Origin: JBELMB01 sp042088665
GTDB taxonomy: Bacteria > Pseudomonadota > Alphaproteobacteria > Rhodobacterales > Rhodobacteraceae
Length of the DNA stretch: 36,716 nucleotides
Reading direction: 5' to 3'
Assembly (NCBI GenBank): GCA_042088665.1
Contig: JBELMB010000038.1
Location: forward strand, 1 to 36,716
Part shown: positions 1-7,736 of the stretch, piece by piece
Layout: each line of letters opens with the position of its first letter
Numbering within the stretch: the first letter of the stretch is position 1
Made by a program: the position numbers and the translations under genes
Notes under the pieces: model-generated
Told to the model about the DNA's origin: nothing
The model's input: only the letters and a program-made list of their open reading frames with translations
Database searches by the model: none

Positions 1-18
1 CTACACGGGGGTGCGCTG

Positions 19-474
19 TCAGACCCATCCCTGCGCGCGGGCAAAATCGAGGTCGAAAGCCTCCGGGCCCGCGCCCCTGGCCAAGAATTGGTCAACCCGC
101 GCCTTGGCGTCGTAAATGCTGGGTGTCTCTGCGGCGTCGACCCACCAAAGCACATAACCGCTCGGTTTGTCAGGCGCGACCCATTCGGCGCGACGGCGCA
201 GGAACGCGCCGTGCACCGTCTTGTAGACAAAGCGTTCGAACTCTGAAGCACTGCGCCAGACCGAGAAAGAGGCAACAACACGCCGGTTCCTGAACATCGG
301 CCAGTCGATGCCTACCGCCTGATCCATCTCGTCGACGCAGCGCCAGACGAACCCCGGGGACCGTTGCGCGATATCGTTCACACGACCCGTCGCATCGACA
401 AAACCCGCAACCTCCGGCGTGCCGATATCACTGACCAGTGTGGCCCAGTTGAAATGCGCGAGATTGCGGGACAC
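19..474 (-). CDS. DUF3291 family protein
   Basis: A 151-residue protein starting with GTG (472-474), 6 bp after the nuoF stop, so probably the next gene of the same transcript. The N-terminal part (LAHFNWATL, then SPGFVWR near residue 40) and the later 'VASFSVWRSASEFERFVY' segment match the DUF3291 family, whose members have a dimeric ferredoxin-like (antibiotic-monooxygenase-like) fold. No catalytic residues are established for the family, and I assign no function. There is no signal peptide or membrane segment, so it should be cytoplasmic. Its link to complex I is by position only; the next nuo gene (nuoG) would be expected beyond the left edge of the window. Confidence 0.8.
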   Translation of the reverse strand: MSRNLAHFNWATLVSDIGTPEVAGFVDATGRVNDIAQRSPGFVWRCVDEMDQAVGIDWPMFRNRRVVASFSVWRSASEFERFVYKTVHGAFLRRRAEWVAPDKPSGYVLWWVDAAETPSIYDAKARVDQFLARGAGPEAFDLDFARAQGWV

Positions 475-480
475 GTCTCA

Positions 481-1779
481 TCACTCAGCTGCGACGGCGC
501 TCAGTTTGCCGGATTGCTGCGCCTTGATGCGATCCTCGATCTCATCGCGGAAATTGCGGATCAGGCCCTGAATCGGCCAGGCCGCCGCGTCGCCAAGCGC
601 GCAAATGGTGTGACCCTCGACCTGCTTGGTAACGTCCCACAACATGTCGATCTCTTCAGGATCGGCCTTGCCCTTCACGAGACGGTCCATGACCCGCATC
701 ATCCAGCCCGTGCCCTCACGGCAAGGTGTGCACTGGCCACAGCTTTCGTGTTTGTAGAACTTTGAAAGGCGCCAGATGGCCTTGATGATATCGGTGTCCT
801 TGTCCATCACGATCACCGCCGCCGTGCCAAGGCCGGAGCCAAGCTCGCCGCGCAGGTAGTCGAAATCCATGATGGCGTCTTTCATCTTTTCGCCACGCAC
901 GCAGGGCACCGAAGAGCCGCCCGGGATCACGGCCTTGAGATTGTCCCAGCCGCCGCGAATACCGCCGCAATGCTTTTCGATCAGTTCTTCGAAGGAGATG
1001 GACATCGCCTCTTCGACGACGCAGGGCCGGTTGACGTGGCCGGAGACGGCGAACAGCTTTGTTCCGGCGTTGTTTTCACGCCCGAACGAGGCAAACCAGG
1101 ACGCGCCGCGGCGCAGGATGGTCGGCACCACCGCGATTGATTCGACGTTGTTCACCGTGGTCGGGCAGCCGTACAGACCCGCGCCCGCCGGGAATGGCGG
1201 CTTCATGCGGGGCATGCCCTTCTTGCCCTCAAGGCTTTCGAGCAGCGCGGTTTCCTCACCGCAGATGTAAGCACCCGCGCCATGGTGCAGGAAGATCTCG
1301 AAATCCCAACCGGACCCGCAGGCGTTCTTGCCCACGAGACCCGCATCATAGGCCTCGTCGATGGCAGCCTGCAGCGCTTCCTTCTCGCGGATGTACTCGC
1401 CACGGATGTAGATGTAACAGGCATGTGCCTGCATCGCGAAGGAGGCGATCAGGCAGCCCTCGACCAGCGTGTGCGGATCATGACGCATGATCTCGCGGTC
1501 CTTGCAGGTGCCCGGCTCGGATTCGTCGGCGTTCACCACAAGGTAAGCCGGACGACCGTCGCTTTCCTTGGGCATGAAGGACCATTTCAGCCCGGTGGGG
1601 AAGCCCGCACCGCCGCGTCCGCGCAGGCCAGAGGATTTCATCTCGTCGATGATCCAGCTGCGCCCCTTGCCGATGATCTCCTTGGTTCCGTCCCAATGGC
1701 CGCGCTTTTTCGCGCCGTCCAGCGTCCGGTCATGCATGCCATACAGGTTGGTGAAAATCCGGTCCTGATCCTGAAGCAT
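481..1779 (-). CDS. nuoF: NADH-quinone oxidoreductase subunit F
   Basis: NuoF (51 kDa, Nqo1) carries the NADH site, FMN and the N3 [4Fe-4S] cluster at the tip of the peripheral arm of complex I. The 432-residue length is normal. The glycine-rich nucleotide-binding motif GRGGAGFPTGLKW lies at about residues 54-66, the VNADESEPGTCKDRE FMN region follows, and the cluster ligands are C347, C350 and C353 (ESCGQCTPC) plus C393 (HTICALG). It starts at ATG 1777-1779 and is separated from the upstream DUF5337 gene by 143 bp that hold a GCGCCCG-tga-CGGGCGC hairpin and no gene. It is co-directional with nuoA-E, so it is part of the same operon. Confidence 0.98.
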   Translation of the reverse strand: MLQDQDRIFTNLYGMHDRTLDGAKKRGHWDGTKEIIGKGRSWIIDEMKSSGLRGRGGAGFPTGLKWSFMPKESDGRPAYLVVNADESEPGTCKDREIMRHDPHTLVEGCLIASFAMQAHACYIYIRGEYIREKEALQAAIDEAYDAGLVGKNACGSGWDFEIFLHHGAGAYICGEETALLESLEGKKGMPRMKPPFPAGAGLYGCPTTVNNVESIAVVPTILRRGASWFASFGRENNAGTKLFAVSGHVNRPCVVEEAMSISFEELIEKHCGGIRGGWDNLKAVIPGGSSVPCVRGEKMKDAIMDFDYLRGELGSGLGTAAVIVMDKDTDIIKAIWRLSKFYKHESCGQCTPCREGTGWMMRVMDRLVKGKADPEEIDMLWDVTKQVEGHTICALGDAAAWPIQGLIRNFRDEIEDRIKAQQSGKLSAVAAE

Positions 1780-1922
1780 CGTCTATCCTTCATGTTCCCG
1801 GCGCCTGCGCCAGTGCCCGACATCCTGTGGCGCCCGTGACGGGCGCGCCTCCCACCGGCGCAGCACTGCAGGCCGGTCCTTGAATTCACTCCGGCGCGCC
1901 TGTGGCGCGTCCGGTTCCCGCA

Positions 1923-2144
1923 TTATTGCCGCGCCTTCCACAACGCAACAATCATCCAGATCGCCCAGCCAAACCCGGCCAGTGCGGCGAGATCGAAAAG
2001 GGCTCTCAGGCGCTGGCTGAGCCCCAGCGCCTGCCCCAGTATCGTCGCGACGATCCAGAAAACCCCGGTGCCGGCAATGACCAGCGCGACACGGCGACCG
2101 CGTCGGTTTACATCGCTTTGCTTCGGATCCGGTTTCCCTGTCAT
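1923..2144 (-). CDS. DUF5337 small membrane protein in nuo operon
   Basis: A 73-residue protein: a short charged N-terminus (MTGKPDPKQSDVNRRGRR), a first hydrophobic helix (VALVIAGTGVFWIVATIL), a short loop, and a second helix (LFDLAALAGFGWAIWMIVAL). It matches the DUF5337 family as I know it from the nuo clusters of Rhodobacteraceae. I chose the ATG at 2142-2144 because the longer frame begins with TTG; an AGGCGG-like ribosome site sits just upstream. With two predicted membrane spans it could be an accessory or assembly factor for complex I, but nothing in the sequence shows this. It lies between an HhH protein and nuoF. Confidence 0.8.
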   Translation of the reverse strand: MTGKPDPKQSDVNRRGRRVALVIAGTGVFWIVATILGQALGLSQRLRALFDLAALAGFGWAIWMIVALWKARQ

Positions 2145-2171
2145 CGCCGCCTTTTGTCGCAACCCGTGCGT

Positions 2172-2933
2172 TTAGCTGGTCAGCTCGGCCGCCTGCGCGA
2201 CCCAACCGTTCTTGGAACAGCGTCCGCGCACACCGGGGACATTTGCGTCAACCCAGGCGACATTGGCTTCGGACCAATCCGCGACCTGGGTGAAATGGTA
2301 AATGCCAGCCTCGTTCAGGGACACGGCGAGCTTGGGGCCGACACCCTTGAGCGCGGTCAGGTCATCGGCGTCGCCGATCGGTGCGTCCAGAGCGGCGGGC
2401 GCTTCGATGGCGGGCTCGTCTTCGACGACGGGCGTCTCGGCAACGGTTTCTTCGACGACGGGCGCTGCGGCGACCTCGACCACGGCCTCGACGACAGTGT
2501 CCTCTGCAGCAGTGTCCTCGACAGCCATGTCCTCGACAATGCCGGCGGAAGCGTCTTCGACGATGGGCGCGGCCTCCACCGACGTCTCAACGGGGGTCTC
2601 GACGACTGGCGCTTCGACAATGGCGGTTTGCACAACGGGGGTGTCAACGACCTCGGCCACTTCGGCCGCGACAGCCGTCTCTTCGGTCGGAGCGGGTGTG
2701 GTTTTCGCCGTTTTGGCGACCGGCTCGGCCACGGTCTCTGCCGCGGGGGCGGTCGCAGGCGCTGAAGGCGTTTCGACATCGGCTGCAAAGCCGGTCGATC
2801 TCAGCCCGGTCCAGGGCATCATCGCCAGCTTCATCATGTTCTGGCTCGCCTCAATGGCGAATTTCGTCTGCATCTCCATGACCTTCATCATGGGGGTATA
2901 GTCCGGGGTCATCGGAAAGATGGGAGTCTTCAT
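2172..2933 (-). CDS. Ala/Val/Glu-rich protein with C-terminal helix-hairpin-helix domain
   Basis: 253 residues in three parts. Residues 1-55 are Met-rich and probably helical (MMKVMEMQTKFAIEASQNM). Residues 55-185 are a low-complexity linker of Ala, Val, Glu, Pro and Thr (repeats such as VVETPVE). Residues 189-253 form a compact domain beginning DDLTALKGVGPKL, with YHFTQVADW and VAWVDANVPGVRGR. The last part resembles the COG3743-type helix-hairpin-helix domain, and related copies sit in the next two upstream genes. The ATG at 2931-2933 is preceded by GAGGACG at good spacing; an upstream in-frame ATG lacks this. No catalytic residues are recognisable. It may bind a partner or nucleic acid; this is inference from the fold only. 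Confidence 0.75.
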   Translation of the reverse strand: MKTPIFPMTPDYTPMMKVMEMQTKFAIEASQNMMKLAMMPWTGLRSTGFAADVETPSAPATAPAAETVAEPVAKTAKTTPAPTEETAVAAEVAEVVDTPVVQTAIVEAPVVETPVETSVEAAPIVEDASAGIVEDMAVEDTAAEDTVVEAVVEVAAAPVVEETVAETPVVEDEPAIEAPAALDAPIGDADDLTALKGVGPKLAVSLNEAGIYHFTQVADWSEANVAWVDANVPGVRGRCSKNGWVAQAAELTS

Positions 2934-3100
2934 GGTCACGTCCTCGCTCCATTGCGTAAGGCGCGACAGTCCAGCCACGCGCCAAAATCAAAGGCGCCGT
3001 TCCTCCCCAACAGTGCCGGGACAACGCCTGACACAGACACGATCCACGTGCAAGCCGCGGTGGTGTCGCAGAACGCCGCGGGGGCGTTCTGCGCTTGACG

Positions 3101-4021
3101 TCATTCGTAGACGCCGCCTTTTTCAACGCGCTTCGAAAACTCCGTTTCGCCACCGGCGGCCAGAACACCGGCTTGCGCCACCCATGTGTCGCGGCTCACG
3201 CGCCCCTTGAAGCCTTCGAGATTGGCATCGACCCAAGCCACTTCTTCGGCGGTCCAGCTTGCGATCTGGTCAAAGTGATAGACGCCCAGAGAGTTGCACA
3301 GGATCTCAAGCTTGGGCCCAATGCCCTTGATCTGTTTGAGATCGTCGGCACCACCCTCGCGCGGGCCGTCCAGCAGCTGCGGCTTGGAGCCTTCTTCCGT
3401 GCCTTCGACCACGCCGTCCTTGTCGTAGTCGCCGCTCAAGTCCGGCTCCGGCTCCGGCTCTGGCTCTGGCTCCGGTTCGGGCGCAGGAGCAGGTTCGGGC
3501 GCAGCCTCTGCAGCGGGCGCCTCATAGCGCCAGGATCCCTTGCGCGTGGCCAGTTCAGCCTCACCGGCGAGCGGCGTGCTTGGTTTGACCATCGGCTCTG
3601 CCGGGGCGGCCTCAGGTTCAGGTTCCGGCTCGGGAGCAGGCTCGGGTTCCGGAGTTGGTTCGGGTGCCGCTGCAACCTCCGGTTCCGGCGCAGGTTCAGG
3701 TGCCGCTGCAACTTCCGGTTCTGGCTCCGGTTCTGGCGCAGGTTCGGCCTCCTCTACGGGGGCCGCTTCTGGTTGCGCTGCCGGAGCAGGTGCCGCCGCC
3801 GGTGTCGTTGACGCTTGTGCGGCAGCCGCCGGTTGCGCGGATTGAGATTGCTCTCCGCAGAACAGCCAGCCAAAGAGCAGACCCAATACCACAAATACAA
3901 CACCCGCCAGGAACACGGAGCCGACAAACGACACGTCTCCCACCAGCAACATGATGAAGGCCAAAAGCCCCACCGCCGCTGCCATCGCCCAGCACAACAA
4001 GGTGCAGTTGCCACTTTTCAT
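3101..4021 (-). CDS. membrane-anchored Pro/Glu-rich protein with C-terminal HhH domain
   Basis: 306 residues. Two membrane helices lie at about 8-26 and 30-54 (AAAVGLLAFIMLLVG; FLAGVVFVVLGLLFGWLF). A long Ala-Pro-Glu linker follows to about residue 220, with many PEPEPEPE runs encoded by a near-perfect DNA microsatellite. The C-terminal domain (225-306) begins DDLKQIKGIGPKL and contains YHFDQIASW and WVDANLEGFKGR. That domain is closely similar to the C-terminus of the neighbouring NuoE. The start ATG is backed by a strong AGGAGGAG ribosome site. The layout suggests a domain held away from the membrane by a flexible, acidic tether, possibly near complex I. The function is unknown; the repeat length may vary between strains. 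Confidence 0.8.
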   Translation of the reverse strand: MKSGNCTLLCWAMAAAVGLLAFIMLLVGDVSFVGSVFLAGVVFVVLGLLFGWLFCGEQSQSAQPAAAAQASTTPAAAPAPAAQPEAAPVEEAEPAPEPEPEPEVAAAPEPAPEPEVAAAPEPTPEPEPAPEPEPEPEAAPAEPMVKPSTPLAGEAELATRKGSWRYEAPAAEAAPEPAPAPEPEPEPEPEPEPDLSGDYDKDGVVEGTEEGSKPQLLDGPREGGADDLKQIKGIGPKLEILCNSLGVYHFDQIASWTAEEVAWVDANLEGFKGRVSRDTWVAQAGVLAAGGETEFSKRVEKGGVYE

Positions 4022-4127
4022 CAGGATCTCCTCCTATATCCCGTCCCCGGTGCCCATGTGCTCACATGGCGGTCCCGGTCACCACAGTCCCGGGCCGAGT
4101 ATCACCGCAATCGGGATTGGAGGCAAA

Positions 4128-5222
4128 TCAGGAATCGCCCTCACTCGCCAGCGTTCTGGCCTGAGCGATCCATTCGTCCCGGGACGCGCGTCCTTTGAAC
4201 CCCTCAAGGTTGTCGTCGACCCAGGCAAGTTCCGCATCGGTCCATGCGCCGACCTGATCGAAATGGTAAAACCCGAGCGAGTGGAGCAGTTGTTCCAGCT
4301 TTGGTCCCACGCCCTTGATCCGCTTGAGATCGTCCGGCTGCCCGTCGCGCGGGCCGTCAAGGCCGGCGGGCTTGGCCGCGGGTGCGGGGTCAGAGGCCTC
4401 TGGTTCCGGTGTTTCGGGTGCGGCCTCGGCTGCGGGCGCTTCGGTCACGGCGGCGCCAACCGGGGCCGCGGGTTCCGGCGCGGACGCCGCGTCGGCGACG
4501 GCACGGGTGCCGGACTGATCGCCCCACGGCGCGACAAGCGGCACTTCGGTGCCATCGATACGCTTGATCGTGTCGCCGATGTCAGAGGCCAGCTGCGCGC
4601 TGGCATTCAGCTTGATATTGGCATTCACATAGTCGGTGAGCGAGGTCACGCCCCCTGACGGCTCGGACGCAAAGCGACCGTTTTGCGGGCCCGGCTGCGG
4701 CACTTGACCCTGCGCCAGTGCATCCAGAATCTCTTCGAGACGGGCGACGGTCAGGTCCTCGAAATAATCCTTGCCGATCTGGGCCATGGGCGCATTCGTG
4801 CAGGCGCCAAGGCACTCCACTTCTTCCCATGAAAACTTGCCGTCTTCGGACAGCTGGTGCGGTTTTGTGGCGATCTTGTCCTTGCAGACGGCGATCAGAT
4901 CCTCTGCCCCACAAATCATGCAGGAGGTCGTGCCACAGATCTGGATATGCGCAAGGCTGCCGACCGGCTGCAACTGGAACATGAAGTAGAACGAGGCCAC
5001 TTCGAGCGCACGGATGTAGGCGAGGCCCAGCATGTCCGCCACCTCTTCGATGGCCGGACGGGTCAGCCAGCCTTCCTGTTCCTGTGCGCGCCAAAGCAGC
5101 GGGATGATCGCGCTGGCCTGACGGCCCTCGGGATACTTTGTGATCTGCTCCTGCGCCCAGGCGAGATTCGCGGGCGTGAATTCAAAACCGGTCGGTTGCT
5201 CTGGGTGTAGCCTGCGCAGCAT
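4128..5222 (-). CDS. nuoE: NADH-quinone oxidoreductase subunit E with C-terminal HhH extension
   Basis: NuoE (24 kDa, Nqo2) holds the N1a [2Fe-2S] cluster beside NuoF. The core (about residues 1-185) has four cluster cysteines at about 96, 101, 137 and 141 (CGTTSC and ECLGAC). Typical NuoE proteins end near 160-240 residues; this one runs to 364. The extra part is an Ala/Pro/Glu-rich linker and a C-terminal domain at 296-364 (DDLKRIKGVGPKL, YHFDQVGAW, WVDDNLEGFKGR) homologous to those of the two downstream genes. I chose ATG 5220-5222, with AAGGGA upstream, over an in-frame TTG at 5226-5228. The extension is likely lineage-typical rather than an error, because the reading frame is intact. Confidence 0.96.
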   Translation of the reverse strand: MLRRLHPEQPTGFEFTPANLAWAQEQITKYPEGRQASAIIPLLWRAQEQEGWLTRPAIEEVADMLGLAYIRALEVASFYFMFQLQPVGSLAHIQICGTTSCMICGAEDLIAVCKDKIATKPHQLSEDGKFSWEEVECLGACTNAPMAQIGKDYFEDLTVARLEEILDALAQGQVPQPGPQNGRFASEPSGGVTSLTDYVNANIKLNASAQLASDIGDTIKRIDGTEVPLVAPWGDQSGTRAVADAASAPEPAAPVGAAVTEAPAAEAAPETPEPEASDPAPAAKPAGLDGPRDGQPDDLKRIKGVGPKLEQLLHSLGFYHFDQVGAWTDAELAWVDDNLEGFKGRASRDEWIAQARTLASEGDS

Positions 5223-5257
5223 GTCCAACTGTTCCCTTCAAGAGACCGGCGCGCCGG

Positions 5258-5590
5258 TCAGAGTTTCTCTTGTCCCGCCACGCTCAGATCCTCGAACATC
5301 CGCGCTGAAACGCACAGAGCCCCGGGCCGGTTGGCAAAGGCATTTTCCGCCGACCCTTCCCGCACGGACGGGAAGAAACGGTCATTCAGGTTGATCGCGC
5401 AGACGTACCCCCCATCGGGGCGCGCGACGAACAGATAGGCGCCGGCGATGGTCGACAAACCGGTCGCCCCGGTCATGACCTCGTCAAGCGGCAGGTAAAC
5501 CGGCGATTCTTCGCCTGAAACGCTGCCCGCGCTCAGCGCGACCCCCGCCAACACCACCGCAGGCAGGCCCCCGGACGCGCGCCACCGCAT
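5258..5590 (-). CDS. small exported protein of unknown function
   Basis: 110 residues. The N-terminus has two arginines followed by a hydrophobic stretch (LPAVVLAGVALSAGSVSG) and looks like a signal peptide with cleavage near residue 26. The mature part (YLPLDEVMTGATGLSTIAG, then ARPDGGYVCAINLNDRFFP) has two cysteines (VCAI and LCVS) that might form a disulfide in the periplasm. I do not recognise a family. It starts 3 bp after the stop of the lipoprotein gene and is therefore translationally close to it. Its stop overlaps a perfect 16-bp palindrome (5244-5259, GACCGGCGCGCCGGTC) between it and nuoE. It belongs to the nuo transcript by position. Confidence 0.6.
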   Translation of the reverse strand: MRWRASGGLPAVVLAGVALSAGSVSGEESPVYLPLDEVMTGATGLSTIAGAYLFVARPDGGYVCAINLNDRFFPSVREGSAENAFANRPGALCVSARMFEDLSVAGQEKL

Positions 5591-5593
5591 GGT

Positions 5594-5899
5594 TCAGGCC
5601 CCTGCCGCCGGTGCATCCGTCGGCGCACAGGTGCCGGTGACCAGACGCACGCCGCCATTTTCAAGACTGACCGCCTCTTCGGTGGCGATCTTGTATTGCG
5701 CCACTTCGATCAGCTTTTCGCGCGTCAGCCCCGTTTGCAATTCGACCGGCAAGTACTGCGCTTCACTCACAAGTTCGCAGCCGATGGAGGTCACCGCCGC
5801 ATCCCAGGCTGCCAGCCCTTCGGGTGTGACATCCTTGGGCGGCATCACGCAAGCGGCGACAAGAGACAGCGCCGGCAGTGCGACCAGATGATGTTTCAT
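5594..5899 (-). CDS. small lipoprotein in nuo operon
   Basis: 101 residues starting at ATG 5897-5899. The N-terminus MKHHLVALPALSLVAAC is a lipoprotein signal with lipobox VAAC, so Cys17 should be lipidated and the protein anchored in a membrane on the periplasmic side. The mature part is charged and contains 'GLAAWDAAVTSIGCELVSEAQYLPVELQ', then a Glu-rich helix and 'GGVRLVTGTCAP'. I do not recognise a named family, although similar small open frames are known within nuo/nqo operons of Paracoccus relatives. The longer open frame upstream of this ATG lacks a plausible start. About 100 bp without a gene separate it from the next upstream gene. Confidence 0.6.
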   Translation of the reverse strand: MKHHLVALPALSLVAACVMPPKDVTPEGLAAWDAAVTSIGCELVSEAQYLPVELQTGLTREKLIEVAQYKIATEEAVSLENGGVRLVTGTCAPTDAPAAGA

Positions 5900-5999
5900 T
5901 GTATAGACCCTCTCGAAAAACCCGAATTCGAGACGAGTTCTCTCAAATGAGCCGAGTCGGAACAATCCTTGTGCACAAAAGCGCCGCGAGAGCGTGTCA

Positions 6000-6299
6000 T
6001 CACGGTATCCACCCGTACAGCACATCGAGCATGTCCATCATCAGCGCGGGCTGCAATTCCAGCGCCAGTTGAAAGACGATGCTCATCAGCATCGAGAGCA
6101 GAACCGCCGCCAGCGCGCCCCAGACATAGATCCATCGCGTCTGAAAACGGCGCCCCATCCAGATCGCAAGGAAGTAAGGCACCAACGCCGACAGCATGCT
6201 GAGACCGATCGCCAACAGCACGAGCCACCCGCGCGGCTCTGTCAAAAGCGCCTCCAGTGGCAGCTGGCTCACTTCGGATTGAACGTCGCTTGGCTCCAT
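6000..6299 (-). CDS. two-span membrane protein of unknown function
   Basis: 99 residues. After an acidic N-terminus (MEPSDVQSEVSQLPLEALL) come two hydrophobic segments: GWLVLLAIGLSMLSALVPYFLAIWMG (about 24-49) and WIYVWGALAAVLLSMLMSIVFQLAL (about 56-80). The protein ends MDMLDVLYGWIP. It starts 6 bp downstream of the nuoD stop and is almost certainly co-transcribed. No family is recognised; an accessory role in complex I assembly is possible but not shown. Codon use and base composition match the neighbours. Confidence 0.6.
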   Translation of the reverse strand: MEPSDVQSEVSQLPLEALLTEPRGWLVLLAIGLSMLSALVPYFLAIWMGRRFQTRWIYVWGALAAVLLSMLMSIVFQLALELQPALMMDMLDVLYGWIP

Positions 6300-6305
6300 G
6301 CATGG

Positions 6306-7529
6306 TTACCGGTCGATCTCTCCGAAGACGACGTCCATCGTCCCGATGATTGCCGCCACATCCGCCAGCTGGTGCCCGCTGGCCACGTGATCCATGGCCT
6401 GCAGGTGCAGATAGCCCGGCGCGCGCAGCTTGGCACGGTAGGGTTTGTTGGACCCGTCCGCGACGAGATAGACACCAAACTCCCCCTTGGGGGCCTCGAC
6501 AGCGGCGTAAACCTCGCCCTCGGGGACGTGGAACCCTTCGGTATAGAGTTTGAAGTGGTGAATGAGCGCCTCCATGGAGGTTTTCATTTCACCGCGCTTT
6601 GGCGGCGTGATCTTGCCGCGGGCGAGCACGTCGCCCTTGCCCTCTGGCGCGCGCAGCTTTGCGATGGCCTGATGAATGATCTTCAGGCTTTCGCGCATTT
6701 CCTGCATGCGGCAAAGGTAGCGATCATAACAATCGCCATTCTTGCCCACCGGGATCTGAAAGTCGAATTCGTCATACAGTTCATATGGTTGCGCGCGACG
6801 CAGGTCCCAGGCAAGGCCAGAACCGCGCACCATGACGCCGGAGAATCCCCAATGCAGGATATCTTCTTCGGTGACCACACCGATGTCGCAGTTGCGCTGC
6901 TTGAAAATCCGGTTTTCCGTCAACAGCCCATCAATGTCTTCGAGAACGTTGGGGAAAGCCTCGGCCCATGTCTCGATATCGTCGATCAGTGCGTCGGGGA
7001 TGTCCTGATGGACACCGCCGGGACGGAAATAGGCCGCGTGCAAGCGTGCACCACAGGCCCGTTCGTAAAAGACCATGAGCTTTTCACGCTCTTCAAAGCC
7101 CCAGAGCGGCGGCGTCAGCGCGCCCACATCCATGGCCTGCGTGGTCACGTTCAAGAGGTGGTTCAGGACGCGCCCGATCTCGGAATACAGCACGCGGATC
7201 AGCGCGCCGCGGCGCGGCACCTCGACGCCCGTGAGACGTGCGATGGCGAGGCACCATGCGTGTTCCTGATTCATCGGCGCCACATAGTCGAGCCGGTCGA
7301 AATATGGCAAATTCTGCAGGTAGGTCCGGCTCTCCATGAGCTTTTCCGTGCCCCGGTGGAGCAAGCCGATGTGCGGATCGCAGCGTTCCACGATCTCGCC
7401 GTCAAGCTCCAGCACCAGACGCAAAACGCCGTGCGCGGCAGGGTGTTGCGGGCCGAAATTGATGTTGAAGTTGCGGATCTTCTGCTCACCCGTCAGGGCG
7501 TCTTCGAAACCTTTGGAGCCGTCCATCAT
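6306..7529 (-). CDS. nuoD: NADH-quinone oxidoreductase subunit D
   Basis: NuoD (49 kDa, Nqo4) forms the quinone pocket with NuoB at the base of the peripheral arm. It is 407 residues, close to the usual length for a separate NuoD. Diagnostic segments are FGPQHPAAHGVLRLVLELDGE (starting near residue 25), with the conserved His pair in the quinone pocket, then DPHIGLLHRGTEKLME, DYVAPMNQEHAW, RPGGVHQD and the C-terminal DVVFGEIDR. The start overlaps the stop of the small upstream membrane protein (ATGA-type, 7526-7529), implying coupled translation. NuoC and NuoD are separate genes here, unlike the fused form of E. coli. Confidence 0.98.
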   Translation of the reverse strand: MMDGSKGFEDALTGEQKIRNFNINFGPQHPAAHGVLRLVLELDGEIVERCDPHIGLLHRGTEKLMESRTYLQNLPYFDRLDYVAPMNQEHAWCLAIARLTGVEVPRRGALIRVLYSEIGRVLNHLLNVTTQAMDVGALTPPLWGFEEREKLMVFYERACGARLHAAYFRPGGVHQDIPDALIDDIETWAEAFPNVLEDIDGLLTENRIFKQRNCDIGVVTEEDILHWGFSGVMVRGSGLAWDLRRAQPYELYDEFDFQIPVGKNGDCYDRYLCRMQEMRESLKIIHQAIAKLRAPEGKGDVLARGKITPPKRGEMKTSMEALIHHFKLYTEGFHVPEGEVYAAVEAPKGEFGVYLVADGSNKPYRAKLRAPGYLHLQAMDHVASGHQLADVAAIIGTMDVVFGEIDR

Positions 7530-7735
7530 GACATTGTCTCTTTGTTAGTTCGAACCGGCTCGGAAAAAGCCATCATCCACACGAAGATAACTTGGAATAC
7601 CGGGATAATCGCCAACAATGCCAACCATTTGGGAAAACCAAACTTGGGCAAAAGCTTCCAAAATGGAAAAACCATGATGAAAGCGATCACCAAGAGAAGC
7701 AAAAGACCCGGAAGTCCGATATTGCCAATGCCCAT
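7526..7735 (-). CDS. small two-span membrane protein between nuoC and nuoD
   Basis: 69 residues, mostly hydrophobic: IGNIGLPGLLLLLVIAFIMVFPFWKLLPKFGFPKWLALLAIIPVFQVIFVWMMAF is split here for description into two helices, about 5-25 and 36-58, joined by a short basic loop. The C-terminus is SEPVRTNKETMS. The start codon lies 1 nt after the nuoC stop and the stop overlaps the nuoD start by 4 bp, so it is translated as part of the chain and is very likely real. It resembles the small hydrophobic proteins found next to other membrane systems, but I do not recognise a specific family. Function unknown. Confidence 0.7.
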   Translation of the reverse strand: MGIGNIGLPGLLLLLVIAFIMVFPFWKLLPKFGFPKWLALLAIIPVFQVIFVWMMAFSEPVRTNKETMS

Positions 7736-7736
7736 C

